Assembly: GCA_019359035.1 (NCBI GenBank)
Contig: JAHHIC010000075.1
Location: forward strand, 1-50,293
DNA: 50,293 bases
Reading direction: 5' to 3'
Origin: Scytonematopsis contorta HA4267-MV1
GTDB lineage: Bacteria; Cyanobacteriota; Cyanobacteriia; Cyanobacteriales; Nostocaceae
Shown in pieces: positions 9,161-17,983 of this stretch (its first letter is position 1; every line of letters begins with the position of its first letter). A program made the position numbers and the translations under genes. The notes under the pieces were generated by a model. It worked only from the letters and a program-made list of their open reading frames with translations, was not told the origin of the DNA and did not search any database.

Positions 9161-11701
9161 ATGCAACAAAGTAGAACTGTACCATTGTCAGATATTAATC
9201 CTATAACAAGGTCCAGAGATGATTATCGAGAACCTCCATTAAGTGCTGTTAATTCTTGGTTTGGAAGAGTTGGCTTACGTACCAAAGCGATTACTTTTTC
9301 TTTGTTCATCAGCATAGTACCGATATTGGGAATCGGAACAGTCGCTTATTATTTAGTAAATCAATCCCTGACAAAGGAAATTACTAGAAGTAAACAAGCA
9401 AATGCCGTATTACTCGCAGGAAATATTAACAGTTTTATACAAGAACGATACGGAGATATTCAGGCAATTGCTACTGACCCAACACTCACTAATCCTCAAT
9501 CACGACGAATAGCTTCTCGTGAGGAAATTGAAGCACGCTTAAATAGTTATAAGGAAGCTTATAAAATTTATGACAGTATAGCCATTTTAGATTTGAATGG
9601 AAATTATTTATTCCATACCTCAAGTAAAACAATTTTCGACCAAAATAATAAAGAGTTTTTACAAGCTGTGATTAAAAGTAAACAGCCATTTATTAGTTCT
9701 GCAAAAGATTCCATCATTGATATAGCTACGGTTGTCAAAGATAGCGTTACTAATCAACCTATTTATATTGTAGTAGCGTCAATGCCGTTAATATCTTTAG
9801 AAAATATTTTAAAAGTCTCCCAGTTTAGCTCCGATAAATACTACCTTACAGATGGTACAGGTAATATTTTTGTTGCTAGATATCGGACAGCCTTAGATAA
9901 AAATATTCAACAAGAGTTACCTGGCTTAGGTAAGTTGCAAAATGGAAATATTATAGAAACAAGTGTTGTATCTAGTAGCAAAGGGGAAAAATTAGTTACT
10001 TATGTGCCAAAGCAAGAATTGATACCAGAGATAGAGTGGAATTTATTTTTGACTACGAACACAGAAATTGCCTTTGCTACTCCTAAAAAGTTATTACTAG
10101 TGTTTGCTATCGGGATGCTTATTACACTAATACTGGTAGGGAGTTTAGCAATAATTATCACAAACAAAATAGTGCTACAAATTATCGTGGCTGCTATGAC
10201 GATAAGAAAAATTACTGAAGGTAATTTAAATACAAGAATTTCTGTTAAAGGTGAAGATGAATTAGCAACTTTAGGTGTCAATATAAATTTAATCGCTAAC
10301 CAATTTCAAAATTTGCAGCATAAACAGACATTTGAATTTGAGCAATTAAACAATTTTACTAATGTCTTGATTACAATTCGTCAATCTCTGACTTCACAGG
10401 ATTTATTTGATACTGTCGTCACAGAAGTACAAAAATTTCTAGGAGCAGACCGAGTATTTATTTATAATTGTAATCCTCTGATTAATACTCTAAAAGCTGG
10501 AAAAATTATAGCAGAGTCTACTGTTTGTGGATTACAAAAATTTTTGGAAATCAATATTGAAGACAAAATAATTACCAAAGAACTTATGCAAGTTGTAGGT
10601 AACGGTAATACCTATATTGCAGCAGATAATATTTATGAAGTAGATTCAAATTCGGGACTTGTTGTTTTGATGGAAAAACTACAAACTAAGGCTATAGTCA
10701 TAATACCAATAATAGCGTCAAGCATTAAAGATAATCAATATTTTAATTTTTTAATCGCTAGTTATAGTTGGGAACCTCACTTGTGGCAATCCTCAGAAAT
10801 CAATTTTTTAAATCAGTTAGCAGTTCAAACTGGGTTAATTTTAGAACGCATCAATTTTATCGAAGTTGCTTCTCAAATAAAAGAAACTACTTTTGAAGTT
10901 AATAATGCAATTACTAACAATTCTGCTTCTGTTAGTAAATTAGCAGTTTCTACAATTAAACAAGTAGAAGAAATTAATATTGCTCTTGATACTGTTGAGC
11001 AAATGCGACTTTCTATTAAGTCTGTAGCAAAAAGCACCAAGCAAGCTGCAATTGTTGCTCGTGCAGCATATCGGACTGCCGAAATTGGTGAAAATGCAAT
11101 GGATTTGACTGTAGAAAATATTTTATCGTTAAAAGAAAATATTGCAGAGGCTACTAAAAAAATCAAAAGTTTTGGAGAATCTTCTCAACAAATATCTCGC
11201 GTTGTCTCATTAATTAACCAGATTGCTTTACAAACAAATTTATTAGCTATTAACGCTGGAATTGAAGTAGCACGTGCTGGAGACAATAATCATGGATTTG
11301 CCATTGTTGCTGAAGAAGTTACAGCTTTAGCAGCTAGAAGTGCTGCTGCAACTAGTGAAATTGAAGCCATTATTGCCAATATTCAGTTAGAGAGCAGTGA
11401 AGTAGTTAAAGTGATGGAGGTAGGCAATCATCAAATAGTTGAAGGTACTCGTTTGGTAGGAGATACAAAAATTTCCTTAAGTCAAATTCTTGATGTTTCT
11501 CGTCAAATAGATTTGTTGCTACAGTCAATTTCTACGGAAACAATTGCTCAAGTACAAACATCTAAAGAAGTCATTAATATCATGAAAGATATTGCTAATA
11601 TTTCTGAGGCTACTAGGCATTCTTCACACCAGAGTGCTATCTCTCTGCAAAAAACTGTGGATATTTCTCATAAGTTACAAAACAAAATTGGTAATGGGTA
11701 A
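9161..11701 (+). CDS. Methyl-accepting chemotaxis protein with Cache, HAMP and GAF domains
   Basis: This 846-residue receptor corresponds to PixJ/PilJ/HmpD. A first membrane helix at about residues 43-65 and a second at about 311-333 enclose a periplasmic Cache-like sensor domain. Then come a HAMP domain (about 334-385), a GAF domain (about 400-560) and a signalling domain whose tip reads QIALQTNLLAINAGIEVARAG. The GAF resembles the bilin-binding GAFs of PixJ, but where those have a Cys-His pair this one has SGLVVLMEKLQ (about residues 497-507), so it should not bind a bilin there. Input is therefore probably chemical or mechanical through the Cache domain. It is followed by CheA after heptamer repeats. 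Confidence 0.92.
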   Translation: MQQSRTVPLSDINPITRSRDDYREPPLSAVNSWFGRVGLRTKAITFSLFISIVPILGIGTVAYYLVNQSLTKEITRSKQANAVLLAGNINSFIQERYGDIQAIATDPTLTNPQSRRIASREEIEARLNSYKEAYKIYDSIAILDLNGNYLFHTSSKTIFDQNNKEFLQAVIKSKQPFISSAKDSIIDIATVVKDSVTNQPIYIVVASMPLISLENILKVSQFSSDKYYLTDGTGNIFVARYRTALDKNIQQELPGLGKLQNGNIIETSVVSSSKGEKLVTYVPKQELIPEIEWNLFLTTNTEIAFATPKKLLLVFAIGMLITLILVGSLAIIITNKIVLQIIVAAMTIRKITEGNLNTRISVKGEDELATLGVNINLIANQFQNLQHKQTFEFEQLNNFTNVLITIRQSLTSQDLFDTVVTEVQKFLGADRVFIYNCNPLINTLKAGKIIAESTVCGLQKFLEINIEDKIITKELMQVVGNGNTYIAADNIYEVDSNSGLVVLMEKLQTKAIVIIPIIASSIKDNQYFNFLIASYSWEPHLWQSSEINFLNQLAVQTGLILERINFIEVASQIKETTFEVNNAITNNSASVSKLAVSTIKQVEEINIALDTVEQMRLSIKSVAKSTKQAAIVARAAYRTAEIGENAMDLTVENILSLKENIAEATKKIKSFGESSQQISRVVSLINQIALQTNLLAINAGIEVARAGDNNHGFAIVAEEVTALAARSAAATSEIEAIIANIQLESSEVVKVMEVGNHQIVEGTRLVGDTKISLSQILDVSRQIDLLLQSISTETIAQVQTSKEVINIMKDIANISEATRHSSHQSAISLQKTVDISHKLQNKIGNG

Positions 11702-11755
11702 TTGGTAATTGGTAATGGGTAATTGGTAATTGGTAATGGTGATTGGTGATTGAAT
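11694..11755. repeat. GGTAATT heptamer repeats between MCP and CheA genes
   Basis: About eight consecutive copies of GGTAATT/GGTAATG begin inside the last codons of the MCP gene and run into the short gap before cheA. Confidence 0.85.
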
Positions 11756-11788
11756 GTCCTATTAAGTATTAATTATTAACTAAAAGTC

Positions 11789-14700
11789 ATGTCACACGAT
11801 AAAGAATTACAAATACAAATGCAGTTTCTTATAGAAGCTACTGACTATCTAAATACTTTAGAAGAAATATTATTATTTGTTAAAGACAACCGTCGAATTG
11901 AATTACAACAAATTCATACAGCAATGCGAACCATCCACTCTATTAAGGGTGGTGCTGCAATGATGGGTTTTCGGACTTTAAGTGATTTGTCTCATAGATT
12001 AGAAGATGTTTTTGCTATTTTAAGAAATAAAAAAAACATCCTGGAAAATGATATACAATTACAAAGTTTGCTGTTAAACGCAATTGATTTATTACGCCAA
12101 ATTGTAGAATTATTATCTTTAGGATACAACGTTGATGAAAAATGGTTAGTAAGTTTTTGTTATCCGATTTTTGATAGTTTACAGGAGCGTTTAAATAATG
12201 AAACTCCAGATAATTCAATTATGGTTCTTCCAGCAGAAGATGAACATTACAAAATAATACCTTTACTTTTCCAAACAGAAGTGGAAGGCTGTTTACAACG
12301 TTTAGAAGCTTGTTTAGCAGATAGAGACCAAGGACTTTTACGGGAAGAAGTTACCTTAGTAGCCTCAGAGTTGGGTGGTCTAGGAGAGATGCTTCAGATT
12401 TCCGCGTTTACAGAACTTTGTGAATCTATTATTCAACATTTGGATGCAAATCCTGATAAAGTAGAAAAAATTGCCCACTTGGCATTACAAGGATGGCGAA
12501 GTTCTCAATCTTTAATACTTTCAAATCAAATTGACAGTTTACCAAGGGAAATTAAACCATTTTTGACCCTTGCTGCTGATACTGGAGTTATCCAAGAATT
12601 AGAAACAGTTAAAATAGAAGAAAATTGGCAACCTAAAGTAATCGAAAATTTAGGAGATATAGAAATAACTCCAGAAGGTGAAGAAGCACCTTTACCTATT
12701 ACCCCAGCGTATCAAGAGTCTTCCAAAACTATATTTTTTCCTAATTCTGAGGAAAATACTATTGAGGCTACTACTAATTTCCCCCTTAACTTTAACGAAA
12801 AACACGTAAATTCAGGTGATTTTCTGGAGGTAAATTATCCTGTAGATGTTCATCGAGCTTCTAATGAAATAAAAGAACTTAAAGCTAAAATAGATAATAT
12901 TGATAATTTAGATAATTTAGATAATTTGGATAAAAATGAGCAAGTTATCGAAACATCACCAGAAATAATTATACCTAATCTCAGAAGTGAACATTCAGAA
13001 ACTACAGTTAGAGTTCCAGTGAAACAACTTGAAGAAATCAATAATTTATTTGGGGAAATTACTATTCAGCGTAATACTCTAAATTTACAATTAGAAAAAA
13101 TACATAATCATTTAGAAAACCTTAATAAACGAGCGAAAACTCTTGAACAAGAAAATCATGAATTACGTGTCGCTTACGACAAAGTAACAACTCAGGTTTA
13201 TACTCGCAAACTAATTTTAAATAATGAGCAATATCAATTAAATGATAAATCTGAATCTTTAGAAACGGACAATTATCATGAACTTCATCATCTATCACAG
13301 ACCTTGATGGAAACGATACTTCATGTTCAAGAAGTGACTACTGATATAGAACTTAGCTTGGAAGATGCAGACCAAGTTATTAGTCAACTTAATAAAACTT
13401 CTAAACAACTACAAAATTCACTAAATCAAGTCTTAATGCGTCCGCTATCAGATATAGTGGAACCCTTTAAGCGAGCGTTGCACGACATGAATATCGAGTA
13501 TGGTAAAAATGTGCAACTCCAGGTGGATGGTGGAAATATTCTGATTGAACGTAATATTTTAGATAGTTTATATGAACCTTTGATGCACTTAGTCAGAAAT
13601 GCTTTTGACCACGGTATCGAAGACCCTATAACTAGAAAAAATAGTGGCAAATCTGAACAGGGACTAATCGAAATTAAAGCCGCTCATCAAGGTAATCTCA
13701 CGATAATAACTGTTAGTGACGATGGTCGCGGTATTTCTTTAGAAAAAATTCGCACTCGTGCTACTGCAATGGGACTTGATGCAAATCTCTTGGTAAATGC
13801 GAGTCAAGAAGAATTAATTTCTTTGATTTTTGAACCTGGATTTAGTACCACAGAGCAAGTGACAGCTTTGTCTGGTCGTGGGGTAGGTATGGATATTGTC
13901 CGTCACAATTTGAAACAAGTCAGAGGTGAGGTGAAAGTTGATACTCGACCTGGAGTTGGAACTACTTTTACGCTTTTAGTACCGCTAACACTATCGGTAG
14001 TGAAAGTGCTACTAGTGGAGAGCAATCAAATGCTTTTGGCGTTTCCAATCGATGCAATAGCAGAAATTTTCTTGATGCAAAGCAGGCAGATTTTACACAT
14101 TGCAGGTCGTGAGGTTTTAAATTGGCAAAATTCAATGGTACAACTGATTCGCCTGGGACGCTTTTTAGAATTTCATTGTCCTCGTTATAATACCCCACAG
14201 TTGGATGCTCCCCCTGCTATAAATGCTACTAGTGTGTTAGTGGTTCAAGGTTCTAATCATCCGGTAGCAGTACAAGTAGACCGTTGTTGGGGTGAAATGG
14301 AAGTAGCTATCCGTCGGGTGGAAGGTAATATTTCTTTACCCGCAGGTTTTAGTAGTTGTACGATTTTAAGTAATGGTAGGGTAGTACCGTTGGTGAGTGC
14401 TAATGATTTTTTACATTGGATAACCAGCAACGAAACTTCTTTTAATCACAATTCTTTGGAATCATCAGAATTAAAAATTCCCGCATTTCCAACAATTACA
14501 TCCACTTTTGGGAACAAAGCGAAAGGTAATATTTTAATTGTGGATGACTCGATAAATGTTAGGCGCTTTTTGGCACTGACTTTACAAAAAGCTGGATATA
14601 AAATAGAAGAAGCTAACGACGGTCAAAATGCTTTAGAAAAACTTCAGGGTGGTTTGCAAGTTAATGGGATAATTTGTGATATTGAAATGCCTCATTTAGA

Positions 14701-14896
14701 TGGTTTCGCTTTTTTGACTCATCTTAAATATGACAATAGTATCAAAAATATACCCGTAATAATGCTGACTTCTCGTCATAGCGAAAAAAATCGCCATTTA
14801 TCATTACAATTAGGTGCGCGGGCTTATTTTACTAAGCCTTATAATGAGCAAGAATTGTTACAGACTTTGGAGAATATAATTTTTGCTTCTGTTTAG
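11789..14896 (+). CDS. CheA-type hybrid histidine kinase (PilL/PixL/HmpE-like)
   Basis: This 1,035-residue kinase is the core of the chemosensory system. Domains in order are an N-terminal HPt with phosphoacceptor His50 in HSIKGGAAMMG, a long linker with an Asp-Asn-Leu repeat at about 370-380 and a coiled coil, the dimerisation and ATPase region with LVRNAFDHGIEDP near residue 604 and GRGVGMDIVR near 700, a CheW-like regulatory domain (about 725-870), and a C-terminal receiver (about 912-1030) with Asp near 964 in CDIEMPHLDGF. It signals from the receptor above to the PatA-like protein or its own receiver, probably controlling type IV pili. It closes the operon. Confidence 0.93.
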   Translation: MSHDKELQIQMQFLIEATDYLNTLEEILLFVKDNRRIELQQIHTAMRTIHSIKGGAAMMGFRTLSDLSHRLEDVFAILRNKKNILENDIQLQSLLLNAIDLLRQIVELLSLGYNVDEKWLVSFCYPIFDSLQERLNNETPDNSIMVLPAEDEHYKIIPLLFQTEVEGCLQRLEACLADRDQGLLREEVTLVASELGGLGEMLQISAFTELCESIIQHLDANPDKVEKIAHLALQGWRSSQSLILSNQIDSLPREIKPFLTLAADTGVIQELETVKIEENWQPKVIENLGDIEITPEGEEAPLPITPAYQESSKTIFFPNSEENTIEATTNFPLNFNEKHVNSGDFLEVNYPVDVHRASNEIKELKAKIDNIDNLDNLDNLDKNEQVIETSPEIIIPNLRSEHSETTVRVPVKQLEEINNLFGEITIQRNTLNLQLEKIHNHLENLNKRAKTLEQENHELRVAYDKVTTQVYTRKLILNNEQYQLNDKSESLETDNYHELHHLSQTLMETILHVQEVTTDIELSLEDADQVISQLNKTSKQLQNSLNQVLMRPLSDIVEPFKRALHDMNIEYGKNVQLQVDGGNILIERNILDSLYEPLMHLVRNAFDHGIEDPITRKNSGKSEQGLIEIKAAHQGNLTIITVSDDGRGISLEKIRTRATAMGLDANLLVNASQEELISLIFEPGFSTTEQVTALSGRGVGMDIVRHNLKQVRGEVKVDTRPGVGTTFTLLVPLTLSVVKVLLVESNQMLLAFPIDAIAEIFLMQSRQILHIAGREVLNWQNSMVQLIRLGRFLEFHCPRYNTPQLDAPPAINATSVLVVQGSNHPVAVQVDRCWGEMEVAIRRVEGNISLPAGFSSCTILSNGRVVPLVSANDFLHWITSNETSFNHNSLESSELKIPAFPTITSTFGNKAKGNILIVDDSINVRRFLALTLQKAGYKIEEANDGQNALEKLQGGLQVNGIICDIEMPHLDGFAFLTHLKYDNSIKNIPVIMLTSRHSEKNRHLSLQLGARAYFTKPYNEQELLQTLENIIFASV

Positions 14897-15114
14897 CGTT
14901 TTGGGAATTCTGCTTGCACTATTCAACGCTCCTCCTAGCACTTACTGTGTGGGGAAGTTGCTTTTATTTTTGTCATTATTCTCTTAACAAAAATTAACCA
15001 ATATCCAATTAGCTTGAAAACCTTATTACACAAGCACTTGCGCTTGACAAGAGTGAAATTAAGTCAGCCAAAACACCAAGATTATGCGAAATTTACTCAG
15101 GTAATGCATAATTA

Positions 15115-15642
15115 TTGCTGATACGCCCTAAGAGTAATCATCCTAAGGGTAAATATCAGGGCTTACGGCTAAATACCTCTCAAACTATTATTTTTTGAGG
15201 TTCTTAGGTACTTATCAATAAAAAAGCTCAAATTACTTCTAGTGGTATGGGCTTAAACGGCTGTTTGTAGCGCAAGGGCTAAAGCACCATCAGTCGTGCA
15301 ATGGGGCTTAGATACGAATAGCACTAAGATTTACCCTTTACTAAAGTGAAGGGTAAAAGCTGAAGTACGTTAAAAACGGACTAAAACCTCGCTATGTGTC
15401 AACTACCTACACTGACACCTTCGGGTACAGTGTAGGCTTGCAAAACTCCTAAGAAATTAGGCTCACGGTATGCAAAGCAAGAGTTGGTTAGGGCACGAGA
15501 TTTGGTAAGGTTACACGGCGAAATGTTTCCCTAGTTTCGCTCCTCTGTACGGTCTAGTCGTGAATAGAAGTTACGCTTGCCAAATTGCCGAAGGGACTAG
15601 ATTTATCCTAAATACAAGTTAGCAATAATTTGGTTTATCACC
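15115..15642 (+). ncRNA. Candidate omega (HEARO-type) RNA upstream of IsrB-like gene
   Basis: The 400-500 bp directly before the IsrB-like ORF are packed with stem-loops: 15279-15290 with 15301-15311; TTACCCTT 15331-15338 with 15349-15356; CCTACACTG 15406-15414 with CAGTGTAGG 15428-15436 closed by ACC-TTCG-GGT; GCGAAA 15518-15523 with TTTCGC 15535-15540; and TCTAGTC 15553-15559 with GACTAGA 15595-15601. IscB and IsrB elements carry their guide RNA just upstream of the ORF (known earlier as HEARO RNA), so this is the expected place and look. The 5' end, where a guide would lie, is not determined; the stretch 15115-15240 may or may not belong. Confidence 0.6.
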
Positions 15643-16785
15643 ATGAATCAAACAACACGAGTACCAGTAATCAGCCCAGATGGAAAACCGATTATGCCAA
15701 CAACTTGCGCTCGTGCAAGGAAGTGGATAAAAGCGGGTAAAGCGAAAGGATTACGTAATAAGTTGGGAGTCTTCTATGTTCAATTATTACGCGAGCCGTC
15801 AGGTTATCTAACACAAAAAATAGTAGCTGGAACAGATAGGGGTAAAGCGTTTACAGGGGTAGCATTCCAAACTAAATTAGCTACGATTGCTTTATTTCAC
15901 GCTTGTTTACCTGGATTCTATAAATCAAAGAGAACAAGTAAAGATAGGCAATCTGTGACAGGCAAAATGGCAAAACGTACAGAATTGCGTCGTACTCGCA
16001 GAGGACAGCGAATTAATCGGAAAGTGCCGTTTAATAAGAGGAACCATCGGGAAAAACGGTTTAATAATCGTCGCCAAAACAAAATCCCTCCTAGCGTAAA
16101 AGCTAACAGAGAAATGGAATTACGTATTTTAACCGAGATGGCTAAAATACTACCTATATCTCAAATCAGAGACGAATCATGTGGTGGAAATAGTAAGAGG
16201 AATGGGTTTGGTATTTCTCCTGTAACGGTTGGGCAGGAATGGTTTAGGTCACAAGCATCAAAAATTGCACCAGTCTTAGAAGTAGATTCTCTTGACACAG
16301 GTAGGTATCGTGATTATTTGGGGCTTGTAAAAAATAAGAAGGATAAGTCAATTCAAAGCCCAGAAACTCATGCGAACGACGCAATTGCATTAGCATCCAC
16401 ATACTTTGTTCAATACAAAGAATTCCACACTACTAAAACTCACGGGCATCGTTGGATTGGAGAATGTGCCGTGACACCTGCGCCATTCGTAGTAGTGACA
16501 AGACCAAAACTATTTAGGCGTAAATTGCACCAAGAAAATTACACGAAGGGAGGTATTTTAAAACGACAAGGTGGAACAATTACACCATTTGGTTTTAGGT
16601 CAGGAGATTATGTTCAGGTTACTCGTAAGGGCGAAGTAATACGTGGTTGGATTGGTGGTTTTACTAATTCGGGTAAAACACAAAATATCTCGGTTTATGA
16701 CCACAATTGGTCACGCATTGGTCAATTTAATCCTAAAAGTGTGAAGTTAATTAGACGAAGTACAAAATTATGCGTAGTAGCATAA
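15643..16785 (+). CDS. IsrB-like RuvC nuclease (RRXRR family, no HNH)
   Basis: This 380-residue protein resembles IsrB, the HNH-less relative of IscB and remote relative of Cas9, an RNA-guided nickase. The N-terminal PLMP-like domain reads GKPIMPTTCARARKWIKAGK. RuvC-I has Asp65 in AGTDRGKAFTGVAF. An arginine-rich bridge helix contains the family-naming RRTRR at residues 116-120. RuvC-II follows with Glu178 in QIRDES, then RuvC-III with Asp246 in THANDAIALA. RuvC-II and III are only about 65 residues apart, leaving no room for an HNH domain. The C-terminal region ends in KLIRRSTKLCVVA. All three catalytic acids are present and the frame is intact. A structured RNA region lies directly upstream. 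Function as a nickase is inferred from family. Confidence 0.82.
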   Translation: MNQTTRVPVISPDGKPIMPTTCARARKWIKAGKAKGLRNKLGVFYVQLLREPSGYLTQKIVAGTDRGKAFTGVAFQTKLATIALFHACLPGFYKSKRTSKDRQSVTGKMAKRTELRRTRRGQRINRKVPFNKRNHREKRFNNRRQNKIPPSVKANREMELRILTEMAKILPISQIRDESCGGNSKRNGFGISPVTVGQEWFRSQASKIAPVLEVDSLDTGRYRDYLGLVKNKKDKSIQSPETHANDAIALASTYFVQYKEFHTTKTHGHRWIGECAVTPAPFVVVTRPKLFRRKLHQENYTKGGILKRQGGTITPFGFRSGDYVQVTRKGEVIRGWIGGFTNSGKTQNISVYDHNWSRIGQFNPKSVKLIRRSTKLCVVA

Positions 16786-16854
16786 GAGATTTAAGCTCGT
16801 CCTCATCAACCAACATTGCTACGCTCGTTGGTTTATTTGTCCTCGTCTCGCAAT

Positions 16855-16974
16855 TCCTCCCGACACCAAATCAAAGATTATGGTGTGGGACTCCTTGCTG
16901 ATTTAGTTGAATTACAACTCGTTAAAAACGGGTTTAAGCTTTCAGACCTCACTGAGCGTGAAGGGGTATTTTAG
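16855..16974 (+). pseudogene. Short C-terminal gene remnant
   Basis: A stretch without a start codon reads DYGVGLLADLVELQLVKNGF and continues with KLSDLTEREGVF before TAG at about 16972. Its composition looks like real protein but I do not recognise it. It directly follows the right side of the IsrB element, so it may be the 3' end of a gene disrupted by the insertion. No matching 5' part was found on the left side. Confidence 0.3.
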
Positions 16975-17097
16975 ATACTCACCCCACAAGAAAGGGAAAA
17001 TTGCATCTGAAGCTTAGCCGGAATTTCCTACTTCCAAGTGGATGTAATAATACGTTGAGCCTAGTAAGTGGTTTCCACAAATTTCATCGAGGTTGTT

Positions 17098-17883
17098 ATG
17101 ACAAATATTTTGGTAGTTGCTGATGACGCAGATACCCGAAGCACTTTTCTCAAGCATTTAAGAACTCTTGGCTGTCAAAGCATCGGTGCAGAAAATAGCC
17201 AAATTGGTCTAAGGAAAGCCCAAGAACAGCTACCAGACTTGATAATCTATAGCACTCAACTAGCAAAATTAGATGCTTTAGATTTCATCAATTTTCTCTA
17301 CAAAAATGATTTCACGGCAATAATCCCACTAATTTTTCTAGTCGAGGATTTATCTGAACTTTTTCAATGCTTTGAACTACCAGCAGATGGTTACATTAAA
17401 AAATCTTGTACTCCAGAAGAATTACACAGAGTCATCAAAGTTCAACTAATCAAACAAGCTGCTCGTAAACATGGTTATACAAATCAACTTCAGCAAGTCT
17501 CAATATCACCCACTACTGATAAGGATAAACCTAACGTTCAGCCAATTTTCCCTTCTATCCCTCGTCTAAATAAAGTATTTGAATTCATAGCTTCCAACTA
17601 TGACAAACCCATTAGTTTGTCTGATGTAGCTAAAGAACTAGGCTATTCAGCAAAACATTTAACCACTGTCGTTGCACAAACAACTGGAAAACCTATCCAA
17701 AAATGGATAATTGAGTGCCGCATAACAGCTGCACAAACATTACTCATGCAAACAAACGAATCAGTTTATCAAATCGCTCTCAAAGTCGGATATGAAAACC
17801 CAGCTCATTTCCACAGACAATTTCGTGACTACCACGGAACCTCACCACAAGCTTGGAGAGAGACAAAACGGAATGGGGAGTAA
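17098..17883 (+). CDS. AraC-family regulator with degenerate receiver domain
   Basis: This 261-residue protein has an N-terminal receiver-like domain (about residues 1-120) and a C-terminal AraC HTH (about 160-258, with ISLSDVAKELGYSAKHLTTV and VYQIALKVGYENPAHFHRQF). The acidic pair (VADDAD) and the Lys in YIKK remain, but the phosphoacceptor position reads LIIYSTQL, with Ser52 where Asp is expected. It therefore probably does not work by phosphorylation, and may respond to a ligand or protein. I chose ATG at 17098 because of GAGG six bases upstream; a GTG at 17068 is also in frame but has no good ribosome site. It precedes lanM by 100 bp and is a natural candidate regulator of that locus. 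Confidence 0.85.
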   Translation: MTNILVVADDADTRSTFLKHLRTLGCQSIGAENSQIGLRKAQEQLPDLIIYSTQLAKLDALDFINFLYKNDFTAIIPLIFLVEDLSELFQCFELPADGYIKKSCTPEELHRVIKVQLIKQAARKHGYTNQLQQVSISPTTDKDKPNVQPIFPSIPRLNKVFEFIASNYDKPISLSDVAKELGYSAKHLTTVVAQTTGKPIQKWIIECRITAAQTLLMQTNESVYQIALKVGYENPAHFHRQFRDYHGTSPQAWRETKRNGE

Positions 17884-17968
17884 ACAATTCGCAATTCGCA
17901 ATTCGCAATAAGCCGAGGCGGCACGCTTCGCGAACGCAATTCGCAATTCGTAGTTCGTAGTTTGCAAA
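17884..17968. repeat. AATTCGC heptamer repeats
   Basis: Several copies of AATTCGC/ATTCGTA heptamers fill the gap between the AraC gene and lanM, interrupted by a GC-rich segment (GCCGAGGCGGCACGCTTCGC). A clean AAGGAG ribosome site for lanM lies after the repeats. Confidence 0.8.
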
Positions 17969-17983
17969 AAAGGAGCAAAAAAA

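Larger units (their letters stand above)
15115..16870 (+). mobile_element. IS200/IS605-superfamily element carrying an IsrB-like gene (ends approximate)
   Basis: The structured RNA region, the RRXRR/RuvC gene and a short 3' segment with a hairpin (AACCAAC 16808-16814 with GTTGGTT 16827-16833) have the organisation of a non-autonomous IscB/IsrB element. No TnpA transposase is encoded, so mobility would need one in trans. These elements lack terminal inverted repeats and target duplications, so the ends cannot be fixed by eye. The right end probably lies before 16870, where an unrelated reading-frame remnant begins. Confidence 0.5.

Noticed and set aside
13426-14198. Minus-strand ORFs inside cheA and similar antisense frames in other genes
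   Set aside because: They are shadows of conserved coding sequence on the other strand.
14897-15642. Group II intron upstream of the RRXRR gene
   Set aside because: No reverse transcriptase and no recognisable domain V; the hairpins fit an omega RNA better.
15643-16785. IscB or TnpB identity for the RRXRR protein
   Set aside because: RuvC-II and RuvC-III are too close for an HNH domain, as IscB requires, and the PLMP start plus RRTRR bridge helix do not fit TnpB.
17068-17097. Upstream GTG start for the AraC regulator
   Set aside because: No ribosome site there, while the ATG at 17098 has GAGG at good spacing and begins directly with the receiver fold.
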